Positions 1 through 7,725 of a stretch of 20,303 nt of DNA are shown here, one piece after another. Below the pieces are notes generated by a model. That model saw only the letters and a program-made list of their open reading frames with translations. It made no database searches and was not told the origin of the DNA. The stretch comes from CAYMTN01 sp964393335 (GTDB lineage: Bacteria > Chloroflexota > Anaerolineae > Aggregatilineales > Aggregatilineaceae): the NCBI GenBank assembly GCA_964393335.1, contig CAYMTN010000083.1, positions 1-20,303 on the forward strand, in the 5' to 3' direction. The position numbers were made by a program, and so were the translations under genes. How positions within the stretch are numbered: the stretch's first letter is position 1; each line of letters starts with the position of its first letter.

Positions 1-515
1 TGCTCAACGTGTGGGTCGAGGAATCCGACCAGGTGATCAACCGCATCTACCAGATTTCCGCCGGCCACCCCAACATCGTGCAGATGATCTGCCAGGCGAT
101 GGTCGAGGAGCTGGATCACGAGACGCAAAACGCGAGCCTGCTCAACGTCGAGCACCTGGACCGTGCGACCGCGCGCCGCACGCTGCAAGAGGAGATCGTC
201 CAGACGATCTGGGGGCAGATGAACCCGCTCTCCCGCCTGGTGACGCTCGTCTGGCCGGAAGGAACGCGCTACCTGACGCTGGCCGAAGTCGAAGGGCTGC
301 TGGCCCAGATCGGCATCCGGCAGGTGCCGCCCGAACGCCTGGAACGCACCGCCAAAGACCTGGAACTCTACTGTTTTGTACGCCCGCGCGATAACGACCG
401 CCTGGAACTGATCCCGATGGCGTTTCCGGCCATCCTCGATTTTATGACCGACAAGCGGCGGCAGATCGAGATCGTGCGGAAACATTACCAATCCGACCCG
501 CAGGCATCCGCATAG
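1..515 (+). CDS. C-terminal part of a P-loop NTPase-like (AAA/STAND-type) protein, 5' truncated by window edge
   Basis: The frame is open from the first bases to a TAG at 513-515, so this is the tail of a longer protein; the GTG at 9 is probably internal. The visible ~170 residues are helical and acidic/basic mixed, with IYQISAGHPNIVQMICQAM followed by a region resembling a winged helix (YLTLAEVEGLLAQIGI ... ELYCFVRP). The same layout follows the P-loop domain in the next gene (RIFEWTEGDVYLTHKLC, then a comparable helix-rich lid/winged-helix region), so I infer that the missing N-terminal part holds a Walker A/B ATPase. No kinase domain follows here, unlike the neighbour. The next gene starts about 110 bp downstream on the same strand with no clear terminator between them, so co-transcription is likely. 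The exact family and function are not determined. Confidence 0.75.
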   Translation, partial: LNVWVEESDQVINRIYQISAGHPNIVQMICQAMVEELDHETQNASLLNVEHLDRATARRTLQEEIVQTIWGQMNPLSRLVTLVWPEGTRYLTLAEVEGLLAQIGIRQVPPERLERTAKDLELYCFVRPRDNDRLELIPMAFPAILDFMTDKRRQIEIVRKHYQSDPQASA

Positions 516-623
516 GGGTGTATACTGGGGGCAAGGTGACATGTGCGCCCGGACCGTGAGCGGGCCTGAACGACTGGTTTGGGCCGGGCACATGCCCGCC
601 AATTATGTACCGGAAGATGGATG

Positions 624-2588
624 ATGCTTGTCGAAGACCTGCCAGAATCTGAGCAAATATCGTTTCACACCCAGGGGCCGATCCCGCCGGATGCGCCGCA
701 GTTGTACATCCCGCGCTTTTCGGATGACTCGCTGGAACGGCTGATCAACAAGCGGGACTATGCCGCTTTGATCGGCCCGCGCCTGAGCGGAAAATCCAGC
801 ATGCTGCTGCGCCAGTGGGCGCGGCTGCGCAGTTCGGCGCTGTTCGTCCCGGTGTATATGTCGCTCGGCCAGCTCAAGAGCCTGCCGGAAGTCGAATGGT
901 TCGGGCAGCTTCACACGCACCTGGCACGCCAGACCAACGGCCTGTGGCCAGTCCCCGCCGATCCGGCCCCGCACGCGCTGGCGCTGCAAGAGGAAATCAT
1001 CACCGCGCTGGAAACGCACCTCAAGGGCAAAGTGCTGGTCGTGATGCTCGACCAGATCGAAGCCACACCGGCGGCGCTGGGCACCGCGTTTTTTGCGACC
1101 TTACGCGAGATGTTCGTGAATCGGTGGATGCGCCCGGCGCTGCACAACGCCGTATTCGTGCTGGCGGGGCGTTTTGTGCCGGACGAGCTGATCACCGACC
1201 CGGCCATCTCGCCGTTTCGCGTGACGGAGATCGTCTACATCGACGACGCGGAGCTGGAAAATATGACGCGGCTGGTGGCGTGGTTGGGCAACGACCGCCG
1301 CCAGGTGTCGTCGGACGTGCCGTCGCGCATTTTCGAATGGACCGAGGGTGACGTCTACCTGACGCACAAACTGTGCGCCGGACTGGCGCGGGATATCCCC
1401 GACGGCGCGGTCTTGCTGGCGGACGTGGATCGCGCCGCGCGCCGCCACCTGTATGAAGACGACGTCTTTCGCAAAATGTGGCACCAGATTCAGACCGATC
1501 CGGAGATCGCCGCGCTGATCGATACGCTGCTCGAACACCGCGAGCCGGTTCGTTTTACTCTGTTGCAGCGGCACATCATGGTCGCGTGGCTGGAAGGCGC
1601 GATCAAGTCGGATGCCAACGGCTACTGCGCGCTGCACAGCCTGGTCCACGAAAGCGTATTTTACCAGCTTCAACGCACGCAGCCGGGCAACCATCACCGC
1701 CGCCGCGCGCACGCCATGAACCTGCACAGCGACGAAACCGTGCTGCGCAGCCGTTTCCGGCTGGACCACGTGCTGCACCCCGGCCTGACGAGTTACGTCT
1801 ACCGCGCGACCGACCTGCAAAACGGCGAGCACGTCGCCGTCAAACAGTTGATGGTGTCACGCGAGTTGAACGAGATGGCGTGGCATCGCTTCCAGCGCGA
1901 AAGTGACGCGCTGCGCCACCTGGATCACCCCAACATCGTCAAGCTGATCGACGCCTTCCGCGACGACGATTTTGAATATATCGTGATGGAATACGTTTAC
2001 GGCGGATCGCTGTTTGAACGTCTGAACCGCGAGGGGCGGCTGCCGCTGCGGCAGGCGTTGGAGATCGCCGCGCAGCTTGCCGACGCGCTCGATCACGCGC
2101 ACAGCCGGAACGTGATCCACCGCGACGTGAAGCCGTCCAACACCATGCTCACGCACGACTATTCGCCCCGGCTGGCGGATTTTGGCGTGGCGCGGTTGAA
2201 CTACCACCAGCGCGTGACGCTGCCGCATACCGTGATCGGCACGACGCCGTACCTCAGCCCGGAGGGCGTGTTAGGCGAAACGATTGACGCGCGCGGGGAC
2301 GTGTGGTCATTGGGCGTGATGGTGTTCGAGATGCTGGCCGGGACGCTGCCATTTGTAGGCCGCACCGACGACCTGATCGCACGCGCCATCCTCGACAACG
2401 AGCCGCCCGACATCCGGCAGATTCGGCCTGAGGTGCCGGCTGTGGTGGTGGACCTGATCGGGCAGATGCTGTCCAAGTCGCTGAGTCACCGCCTATCGAC
2501 GGCGGCGGCGGCCCGTGACGCGCTGCGTCAGGTGCTGCGTGAGGCGACGGAGACGCAGGAATCAGAGCCGAAAACGGAAAAATCGTAA
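624..2588 (+). CDS. P-loop NTPase–Ser/Thr protein kinase fusion protein
   Basis: A 654-aa predicted cytoplasmic signalling protein. The N-terminal half looks like an AAA-like NTPase: Walker A GPRLSGKSS at about residues 51-59 and a Walker B-like VLVVMLDQIEA at 137-147, followed by a helical lid/winged-helix region. From about residue 378 there is a Hanks-type kinase: VAVK lysine at ~407, HRDVKPSN with catalytic Asp at ~501, DFG at ~519, a GTTPYLSPE activation-segment end and DVWSLGVM. The glycine-rich loop is degenerate (VLHPGLTSYVY instead of GxGxxG), but all catalytic residues are present, so activity is plausible. I chose the ATG at 624 because GGAAG at 612-616 is 7 bases upstream; an ATG at 621 and a TTG at 579 are in frame. 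The kinase being C-terminal to the NTPase is less common than the reverse. It is convergent with the zinc-ribbon gene, 10 bp away. The ligand or target is unknown. Confidence 0.88.
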   Translation: MLVEDLPESEQISFHTQGPIPPDAPQLYIPRFSDDSLERLINKRDYAALIGPRLSGKSSMLLRQWARLRSSALFVPVYMSLGQLKSLPEVEWFGQLHTHLARQTNGLWPVPADPAPHALALQEEIITALETHLKGKVLVVMLDQIEATPAALGTAFFATLREMFVNRWMRPALHNAVFVLAGRFVPDELITDPAISPFRVTEIVYIDDAELENMTRLVAWLGNDRRQVSSDVPSRIFEWTEGDVYLTHKLCAGLARDIPDGAVLLADVDRAARRHLYEDDVFRKMWHQIQTDPEIAALIDTLLEHREPVRFTLLQRHIMVAWLEGAIKSDANGYCALHSLVHESVFYQLQRTQPGNHHRRRAHAMNLHSDETVLRSRFRLDHVLHPGLTSYVYRATDLQNGEHVAVKQLMVSRELNEMAWHRFQRESDALRHLDHPNIVKLIDAFRDDDFEYIVMEYVYGGSLFERLNREGRLPLRQALEIAAQLADALDHAHSRNVIHRDVKPSNTMLTHDYSPRLADFGVARLNYHQRVTLPHTVIGTTPYLSPEGVLGETIDARGDVWSLGVMVFEMLAGTLPFVGRTDDLIARAILDNEPPDIRQIRPEVPAVVVDLIGQMLSKSLSHRLSTAAAARDALRQVLREATETQESEPKTEKS

Positions 2589-2598
2589 GCCCTCGGAT

Positions 2599-3183
2599 TC
2601 AGTTCCCTCCAAGCACACCAGGTGGATAAATCTCAGGCGGAGGAAGAAGATCGCTAGTCGATGACAACTCATTCCCACACTTCCGACAGAATCTATCGTC
2701 GTTTTCTATGGGATTTCCACATTTGGGGCATACAGTTTGTGACGGTTTAATCGCAAAAACTGGCTGAATGTCGCGCTTTGCTTCTTCGAGATATGTACTT
2801 AACTGCATTTTCATTTGATCGAAGTCTATGATAGCCTTGTCAATCGCAAGTTTCAGGCTTTCATATGGGGCCAACATCTGATCGCGCTCCTTGTTCAGTT
2901 GCCGCTTGGCTCCAGCACGATACGAACCGGCCAGTTTCCGTTTTCCAAAAACTGCCAGAACGGCAGAACCACCACTTCCGGCGGTAGATTTCTTTTCCGC
3001 AAACGCCACTCGAATGGCTTTCATATCAACGTTTATCTCACGTTTGATCTGTCGTAATTGTTTTTGAATATCGCGTATTTTTGCGAGAGCTTGCTTTGCT
3101 TCGCTGATACTTGAGACAGAAAAACTTTCGAACTGCGCAAGCCTCAAATCGTCTATTTTTCGTACATGGGATTCAATACTCAT
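2599..3183 (-). CDS. Coiled-coil protein with C-terminal double-CxxC zinc ribbon
   Basis: A 194-aa hypothetical protein. Residues ~20-60 and ~90-140 are Lys/Glu/Gln-rich helices of coiled-coil type (EAKQALAKIRDIQKQLRQIK). Near the C-terminus is a classic zinc ribbon, CPKCGNPIENDDRFCRKCG, followed by a Pro-rich tail. A short Gly/Ser-rich stretch with AVLAVFGKRK lies in the middle; there is no signal peptide or clear TM segment. I chose the ATG at 3183 because GGAG precedes it by 8 bases; a GTG at 3192 is in frame. Its codons are visibly more AT-rich than those of every neighbour, which suggests acquisition from another source. It resembles the generic zinc-ribbon proteins that accompany bacterial signalling or membrane-remodelling genes, but I do not recognise a family. 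An AT-rich upstream stretch (3200-3250) with several TATAAT-like hexamers probably holds its promoter. Confidence 0.75.
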   Translation of the reverse strand: MSIESHVRKIDDLRLAQFESFSVSSISEAKQALAKIRDIQKQLRQIKREINVDMKAIRVAFAEKKSTAGSGGSAVLAVFGKRKLAGSYRAGAKRQLNKERDQMLAPYESLKLAIDKAIIDFDQMKMQLSTYLEEAKRDIQPVFAIKPSQTVCPKCGNPIENDDRFCRKCGNELSSTSDLLPPPEIYPPGVLGGN

Positions 3184-3302
3184 TCTTCCCACTCCCGGCT
3201 AAAACTGTTTACTGATCGTATAATAGTATTTTACTGTCGTTTTATATGGGTGAGCAAGGCCAACCAGATAGTACTATGACCGTCTACGGAGCATTTCGAA
3301 CC

Positions 3303-3385
3303 CGCAAGCAGATTTTGCAGCGAGAGGAACAGCGGCTCCGGCAGGTGGTCCCGCGCGTACCAGCCGACCGCGTCCAGCTCATCCA
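3303..3385 (-). pseudogene. Decayed 3' fragment of a NUDIX hydrolase gene
   Basis: This stretch is nearly identical to part of the intact NUDIX gene at 4557-4639: the 78 bases I aligned by eye contain 7 mismatches. Read on the - strand it encodes LDELDAVGWYARDHLPEPLF and on to LQNLLAG, matching DELDAVGWFAWDDLPGPLF and on to LQNLLAG of the functional protein. The Nudix box and the whole N-terminal part are absent. Upstream (in gene direction) the match ends next to the stop codon of the histidine kinase gene; downstream it runs into unrelated AT-rich sequence. It has no start codon of its own, and the frame differs from that of the kinase. It is therefore best read as a leftover of a duplicated NUDIX gene. 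Confidence 0.8.
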
Positions 3386-3394
3386 ACGGGCGTG

Positions 3395-4435
3395 TTAGGG
3401 AGTCGGACCCGCATCCGGCAGGGTGAACGTGATGACGGTGCCTTGGTCGATCTGGCTGTTGATCCAGATGCGCCCGCCCTGCGCTTCGACGGCCAACCGG
3501 CAGAAGTGCAGGCCCAAACCGCTGCCGTACTTTTTGCCACTGCCACCGCCGTTGCCGGTCTGCGCGAATTTCTCAAACACCTTGTCGGCCCATTCTACGG
3601 GGATGCCCGGCCCCTGATCGCGAACGCTGAACGCGATCACACCCGGCTCAGATACACCGGCATGCACCGTCACTTCCGAATTCTCCCGCGTGAATTTGAT
3701 GGCGTTGCCCAGCAGATTGACCAGAATCCGTTCCAGCAGCACCGGGTCGGCATACACAGCCGTGACACCCGCGTCGATGTGCGTCGAAAGGGCGATCTTG
3801 CGCTGCTGCCCCCACAGTTGGAGCGGCGCGACGGCTGCCTGAGTCACGTCTTCGACGTTGACGCTGGTTTGTTGCAGCGGCATCTGGCCGCTTTCCAGCC
3901 GGGCCAGGTCGAGGATGGAGTTGATCAGGATCAACTGCCGGTCACACGACGACAGGCACAACGTGATCACGCGCTGTTGGTCCGGCGTCAGGTTTTCGTT
4001 GTCGAATTCTTGCAGGGTGCGCAGGCCCATCATGATCACGCCCAGCGGGGAGCGCAGATCGTGCACGATAAAATGACTGAGTTCCTCTTGCCGCGTTTGG
4101 GCGGCGTGCAGCCCGGCCAGCGCGAAGGTGACGACCACGAAAAAACTCAGCCTGACGCCTGCGTTCCAATAGGGGATGATCGCGTACGAATAGTGCGGGT
4201 TGGCCAGCAGGTCAGCGCCCAACCACATTCCGGCGGCGGCAACCGCGATCACCAGCCCCAGGCGTTTGCCTACCGTCCAGGCTGCCATCGAAACCGGGAT
4301 CAGGTAAAAAATGGAGAATGAGAGTTCGTGGCCGGTGATGATGTCGATCCCGCCCAACACCACGATCAGGGCCAGGGCGAGGATCGTCAGCGTGCGGGTG
4401 GATCGTGCGGCGAGATACCCGGCATACCGTTGCAT
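3395..4435 (-). CDS. Orphan membrane sensor histidine kinase
   Basis: A 346-aa protein with about four hydrophobic TM segments in residues ~15-110, then a HisKA dimerisation/phosphoacceptor domain (FIVHDLRSPL, His ~125) and a HATPase_c domain with N box NLLGNAIKFT, G1 DQGPGIP, F box VFEKFAQ and G2 GSGLGL. It probably autophosphorylates on the His and passes phosphate to a response regulator. The absence of a periplasmic or PAS domain suggests it senses through its membrane part. No response regulator is in this window, so the partner is unlinked. The ATG at 4435 is preferred to the GTG at 4450 because GGAG lies 9 bases before it. It is 79 bp from the NUDIX stop, and weak -35/-10 matches (TTGCAA at 4498-4503, GATACT at 4476-4481 on the - strand) could give it its own promoter. 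It lies between two direct copies of a NUDIX 3' sequence. Confidence 0.92.
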   Translation of the reverse strand: MQRYAGYLAARSTRTLTILALALIVVLGGIDIITGHELSFSIFYLIPVSMAAWTVGKRLGLVIAVAAAGMWLGADLLANPHYSYAIIPYWNAGVRLSFFVVVTFALAGLHAAQTRQEELSHFIVHDLRSPLGVIMMGLRTLQEFDNENLTPDQQRVITLCLSSCDRQLILINSILDLARLESGQMPLQQTSVNVEDVTQAAVAPLQLWGQQRKIALSTHIDAGVTAVYADPVLLERILVNLLGNAIKFTRENSEVTVHAGVSEPGVIAFSVRDQGPGIPVEWADKVFEKFAQTGNGGGSGKKYGSGLGLHFCRLAVEAQGGRIWINSQIDQGTVITFTLPDAGPTP

Positions 4436-4514
4436 AGATGGACACTCCACACCGTCAGAGGCTCATACAATCGACAGTATCACATCCTGACGGGTATTTG
4501 CAATAGCGGGGATG

Positions 4515-4973
4515 TCATGCGGATTGATGACCGGCGGCAGCGCCATAGCCCCGGCCCGCCAGCAAATTTTGCAGCGAGAGGAAGAGCGGCCCCGGCAGGT
4601 CGTCCCACGCGAACCAGCCGACCGCGTCCAGCTCGTCCGGCGCGTTGATGATCGCGTCGCCGGAGTCGGCGGCGATCTCACCCCGCATCCAGATCGTGAT
4701 GTAGTGCGCGCCGCTTTCGGGGAAAATATCGTTGGTCAGGCCGTAAAAGGTGGCGCTCGCCAGCCGGACGCCGGTTTCTTCCGCCGTTTCGCGGATCGCG
4801 CACTGATCCGGCGTTTCGCCGGTGTCCAGGTGGCCGCCGGGCGTGGACCACGTCCCGCCGCCGTGCGGGCCGCTGCGCCGCACGAGCAGCACCCGGTCCC
4901 CGCGCTGGATCAAGACTCCGACTCCCACGCGCGGCACGCCGAATGGCGGCGCGCCAGCATGTGGCGCATTCAT
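4515..4973 (-). CDS. NUDIX hydrolase (NUDT15/MutT-like)
   Basis: A 152-aa cytoplasmic hydrolase of nucleoside-diphosphate-linked substrates. The full Nudix box spans residues ~47-69, from GHLDTGE to RETAEETGV, and fits the consensus GX5EX7REUXEEXGU (the U position is Thr). The preceding VGVGVLI strand and the GGGTWSTPGG loop, plus YITIWMRGEI after the box, resemble NUDT15-like and MutT-like enzymes that remove oxidised or non-canonical (d)NTPs; the actual substrate cannot be told from sequence. The start ATG overlaps the stop of the upstream hydrolase as ATGA (4970-4973), so translation is probably coupled. It is the last gene of the four-gene operon. Part of its 3' end is duplicated at 3303-3385. 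Confidence 0.92.
   Translation of the reverse strand: MNAPHAGAPPFGVPRVGVGVLIQRGDRVLLVRRSGPHGGGTWSTPGGHLDTGETPDQCAIRETAEETGVRLASATFYGLTNDIFPESGAHYITIWMRGEIAADSGDAIINAPDELDAVGWFAWDDLPGPLFLSLQNLLAGRGYGAAAGHQSA
4557..4639. repeat. Direct repeat copy B (inside NUDIX gene), partner of 3303-3385
   Basis: Second copy of the ~83-bp sequence, in the same orientation as 3303-3385 and offset by 1254 bases. Only the part encoding DELDAVGW through LQNLLAG is shared. The two copies enclose the histidine kinase gene. The mismatches fall mostly at codon third positions or are conservative, so the duplication is not very recent. Confidence 0.85.
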
Positions 4974-5677
4974 ACGTCTTCCAGCCAGAACGGCCCCTCG
5001 AAAAAGCGCGTGAACAGCACACGATCAAAGGCCTCGGATGGGGTGGGCTGCTCCGGGTGCCACTGCACGCCCAGGACCGGCAAGGAGCGGTGCAGCACGC
5101 CTTCGATCACGCCGTCCGGCTCGGAGAGCGCGAACACGTTGAGCACCGGCGCGAGCGTGTGCGCGGTGACGCCCTGGTGATGGTGCGAGTTGACGGCGAG
5201 TCGTTCGACGCCGGTCAGGCGCTGCACGCGCGCATCGACGATGCGTACCGGGTGGGCGAGCGAGCCGTCATGCTGGACGCTCGCGCCGATCTGCGCCGGG
5301 ATATCCTGCACCAGCGTGCCGCCGAAAAACGCGTTGAGGACCTGCAAGCCCCGGCAGATGCCCAATACGGGCAGGCGGCGCTCGGCGGCCATCGCCAGCA
5401 GGCAGAATTCGGTGCGGTCGCGTGCAGGCGCGATCTCAATCGAATGGGTATTCGGCTGCGCGTACCGCTCCGGGTCGAGATCACCGCCCCCCGTCAGGAT
5501 CAACCCCTCCACGCCCAGCGCGGCGACATACGCGCACGGATCGCTGGTATTGTTGGGGACCAGCACGGGCAGTAGACCAAGCCCTTCCAAAAAGGGTACG
5601 TAGCGCGGGCCGATACAGCCGTAGTCACGGTCCGAGTTTGTGGTGCGGGCGCTGATGCTGACGGCGTATTTTTTCAC
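4970..5677 (-). CDS. Class I glutamine amidotransferase-like hydrolase (peptidase C26, gamma-glutamyl hydrolase family)
   Basis: A 235-aa protein of the PuuD/gamma-glutamyl-GABA hydrolase type. It has LILTGGGDLDPERY near residue 60-72, the nucleophile elbow GICRGLQVLN with Cys ~108, and the His/Glu of the triad in VQWHPEQ (~207/209). These enzymes cleave gamma-glutamyl amide bonds in the cytoplasm, for example gamma-Glu-GABA in putrescine breakdown or folate polyglutamates. There are no other putrescine-pathway genes here, so the substrate is open. The start is GTG at 5677, overlapping the previous gene's TGA as GTGA (5674-5677); its own stop overlaps the NUDIX ATG. Both junctions indicate translational coupling within one operon. 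Length is normal for the family. Confidence 0.92.
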   Translation of the reverse strand: MKKYAVSISARTTNSDRDYGCIGPRYVPFLEGLGLLPVLVPNNTSDPCAYVAALGVEGLILTGGGDLDPERYAQPNTHSIEIAPARDRTEFCLLAMAAERRLPVLGICRGLQVLNAFFGGTLVQDIPAQIGASVQHDGSLAHPVRIVDARVQRLTGVERLAVNSHHHQGVTAHTLAPVLNVFALSEPDGVIEGVLHRSLPVLGVQWHPEQPTPSEAFDRVLFTRFFEGPFWLEDV

Positions 5678-6243
5678 GATGAATCCCGGCTTTCGGCCTC
5701 AAACCGTTTGAGCTGTTCGATCTGCGGCGGCATGATACGGATAAACGGGCGGCGCTGCCGGATCAGGGCGGTTGCGTCGTCCAGCGACATGCCCTGCGCG
5801 ATCAGGTAGGCGGCGGCCATCGTCGGCGCGCGGCCAACGCCGCCCGCGCAGTGAACGTATACCTTGCCGCCGGCTTCAATCGTGCGCCGGATGAAGTCGG
5901 TTCCTTTGCGCAGGTGTTCGAGCGTGGGGGCTGCGTCGTCTACGGTCGGCAGGTGACAGTACGCGACCAGCGCCAGGCCGCGCGCCGCGTCGTCAAACTC
6001 GACGCGCATGTTCACGCCGCCGGTCACGCCCAACTGCTCCAATTTACGTTTGCCGCGCGTCCCGTACTGCCCGCCCACGTACAGGTCGGGCGTGATCTGG
6101 CTGTAACGCACCAGCGGAATCCCGGTCAGCTTGGGCCAGCCGCGCCCCCACACCCAGACCAGCGTGGTACGCAGGCCCTGTGTGCGCAGCCGGTACAGCA
6201 CAATGCGGGCCGCTTTGGCAGCCGACTTGAGCAGTTTTCGCAT
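5674..6243 (-). CDS. Dual-specificity / tyrosine protein phosphatase family protein
   Basis: A 189-aa protein with the Cys-phosphatase signature HCAGGVGRAP at residues 131-140 (nucleophile Cys132, Arg138), preceded by VYV and followed by the helix TMAAAYLIAQGMSLDDA. The LPTVDDAAPT segment (~98-107) supplies candidate general-acid aspartates. The first ~35 residues are basic and amphipathic (MRKLLKSAAKAARIVLYRLR), which may hold the protein at the membrane. By family it removes phosphate from Tyr/Ser/Thr residues, phosphoinositides or similar; given the nearby Ser/Thr kinases a protein substrate is attractive, but that is inference. It lies 6 bp after the flippase-like gene and overlaps the next gene by 4 bp. 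Confidence 0.9.
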   Translation of the reverse strand: MRKLLKSAAKAARIVLYRLRTQGLRTTLVWVWGRGWPKLTGIPLVRYSQITPDLYVGGQYGTRGKRKLEQLGVTGGVNMRVEFDDAARGLALVAYCHLPTVDDAAPTLEHLRKGTDFIRRTIEAGGKVYVHCAGGVGRAPTMAAAYLIAQGMSLDDATALIRQRRPFIRIMPPQIEQLKRFEAESRDSS

Positions 6244-6249
6244 ACCGAT

Positions 6250-7410
6250 CTATCCTGGCGGGGCCTGTATGACGTCCTGGGCGATGGACGACTCCGGCGC
6301 GGTTGCTATCTCCGGCGCTGCCATCCCTGCCAGCGCGTTTTCAGCCCCGGCGACGCGGGCGCGGCCATCGCGGTGCGCCGCGCTGACCGGCCTGGCCGTC
6401 GCGGCGGCGGACCGGGCGCGCAGCGTGCGCTGGAAGAAGACCAGCCCGCCGAGCATGGCCTGCGCCCAGACCAGCACGCGCATGATGATCGCGATCACGC
6501 CTGCTTCTGCCCGCCCGACGCTGACCAGCCCCAGGAAAAAGATGTAGGCTGATTCTTTGACGCCCAGCGCCGCTATCGAGATCGGGATCAGCTCGGCGGC
6601 GGTCGAGAGCGCGATCATCGGCACGAACGCGGCGACCGCGATCGGGTCCGTGACGGCAACCAGCACGATGTAGGTCGCGCTCATCGTCAGCGTGTTGGCG
6701 ACAATCGACAGCAGCAGCATCGCCAGCAGCACGTCGGCGCGCCCCAGGTGGCCGGACAGGGCTTCTTGCAGGCGGCGCACCTTGTCGACCAGTTTGCCCA
6801 TGTTCAGCCGCGTCATGATCACGGCAATCGGCTCGATGAACCAGCCCTGGCGCAGCATCACCAGCCCGACGATACCTGCCACAAACAGGCCGTGAATCGT
6901 GAGCAGGAAAATGGTCGGCACCGTGCCCGGCTCCAAAAACAGCGCGCACACGCTGCCGCCGCCGATCACAGCCAGCAGGCCGATGCCGCGCTCGATCAAC
7001 ACGGACGACGTCGAGTCGGCGACGCGCCCGGTCGTCGCGGCCATGTCCACCGCGCGCACCGCGTCTCCGCCGACCGAGGTCGGCAGCACCGTGCTGAAAA
7101 ATCCCCCGACGAGGTACGTCCCCACCAGGCGGCGGAGCGAAACATCCATGTGACTCTGGCGGACCAGCAGGCTCCAGCGATAGGCTTTGACGACCGTGCT
7201 GACCAGCATCAGCGCCCAGGCGAGCGGCACCAGCGACCAATCGACGTTGGTGAGTTTGTCGCGGTCCCCGGCCACGAGTGAGATCACGACGGCCATCAAG
7301 CCGACCGCGATGATCAGACGCAGCCACAGCAAGAGCCGCGAGCGGTGGCGCGCGAACCACGAGGCGTCATCCGGGCGCGGCGGTGTGTCGATCATAGGTT
7401 GTTCAGTCAT
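6250..7410 (-). CDS. Lysylphosphatidylglycerol synthase TM-domain / UPF0104 flippase-like membrane protein
   Basis: A 386-aa polytopic inner-membrane protein with about eight hydrophobic segments, beginning with LWLRLIIAVGLMAVVISLVAG. Family-like features include VKAYRWSLLVR, the GTYLVGGFFSTVLPTSVGGD motif with the Asp-Arg pair shortly after (DAVRA), and TAAELIPISIAALGVKE near the end. These match the LPG_synthase_TM (PF03706) family, members of which flip or transfer lipids or glycolipids; no aminoacyl-transferase domain is attached. The C-terminal ~70 residues are Ala/Pro-rich and probably a disordered cytoplasmic tail. It is the first gene of the four-gene operon, with a promoter at 7476-7504 and a ~60-nt leader. 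The SD before the ATG at 7410 is weak; the ATG at 7395 is an alternative start. Confidence 0.88.
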   Translation of the reverse strand: MTEQPMIDTPPRPDDASWFARHRSRLLLWLRLIIAVGLMAVVISLVAGDRDKLTNVDWSLVPLAWALMLVSTVVKAYRWSLLVRQSHMDVSLRRLVGTYLVGGFFSTVLPTSVGGDAVRAVDMAATTGRVADSTSSVLIERGIGLLAVIGGGSVCALFLEPGTVPTIFLLTIHGLFVAGIVGLVMLRQGWFIEPIAVIMTRLNMGKLVDKVRRLQEALSGHLGRADVLLAMLLLSIVANTLTMSATYIVLVAVTDPIAVAAFVPMIALSTAAELIPISIAALGVKESAYIFFLGLVSVGRAEAGVIAIIMRVLVWAQAMLGGLVFFQRTLRARSAAATARPVSAAHRDGRARVAGAENALAGMAAPEIATAPESSIAQDVIQAPPG

Positions 7411-7475
7411 AAGGGCGCATGACTTTCTTTTGCGGCGTTTTAGGCTTCTGGTTGACGCCGGATTACAGCGCGCGA

Positions 7476-7504
7476 ATTATAGCAGACTGCCCCCGCCGCG
7501 CCAA
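7476..7504 (-). promoter_or_regulatory. Sigma70-type promoter of the flippase–phosphatase–hydrolase–NUDIX operon
   Basis: On the - strand: -35 TTGGCG (7504-7499, 4 of 6), 17-base spacer, -10 TATAAT (7481-7476, perfect). Expected transcription start is near 7469, about 60 bases before the ATG at 7410. Confidence 0.65.
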
Positions 7505-7685
7505 TCTGCAAGTTGATCGTGCGCGCACCGGCGCGGCGGCGCACCCGCTCCTACTAACCAATACGCGGGAGGGCGGCAAACGGTGCGCGGGAGCGAGTCG
7601 CGCCTGACATGCCTCTATGTGCCGGTCGTACTGGACGGTGTGCGCTCCGTCTACTGAACGCCGGTCAGCCGCCCGGCTTTGCCTC

Positions 7686-7714
7686 TTGACAGATACCCCG
7701 AATGGGATGATCAT
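7686..7714 (+). promoter_or_regulatory. Sigma70-type promoter of the MFS transporter gene
   Basis: -35 TTGACA (7686-7691, perfect), 17-base spacer, -10 GATCAT (7709-7714, 4 of 6). Expected transcription start is near 7721, immediately before the left arm of the leader structure at 7726. The 7505-7685 stretch between the divergent promoters is GC-rich with no supported gene. Confidence 0.5.
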
Positions 7715-7725
7715 GTGAGCAAGAC

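Noticed and set aside
3392..4321. Long open frame on the + strand opposite the histidine kinase
   Set aside because: The kinase motifs on the - strand are complete; the + frame gives a Gln/His/Arg-rich protein typical of a GC-rich antisense shadow.
2599..4435. Two-component system including a response regulator
   Set aside because: Neither neighbour of the histidine kinase has a receiver domain; the zinc-ribbon protein is not a regulator of that type.
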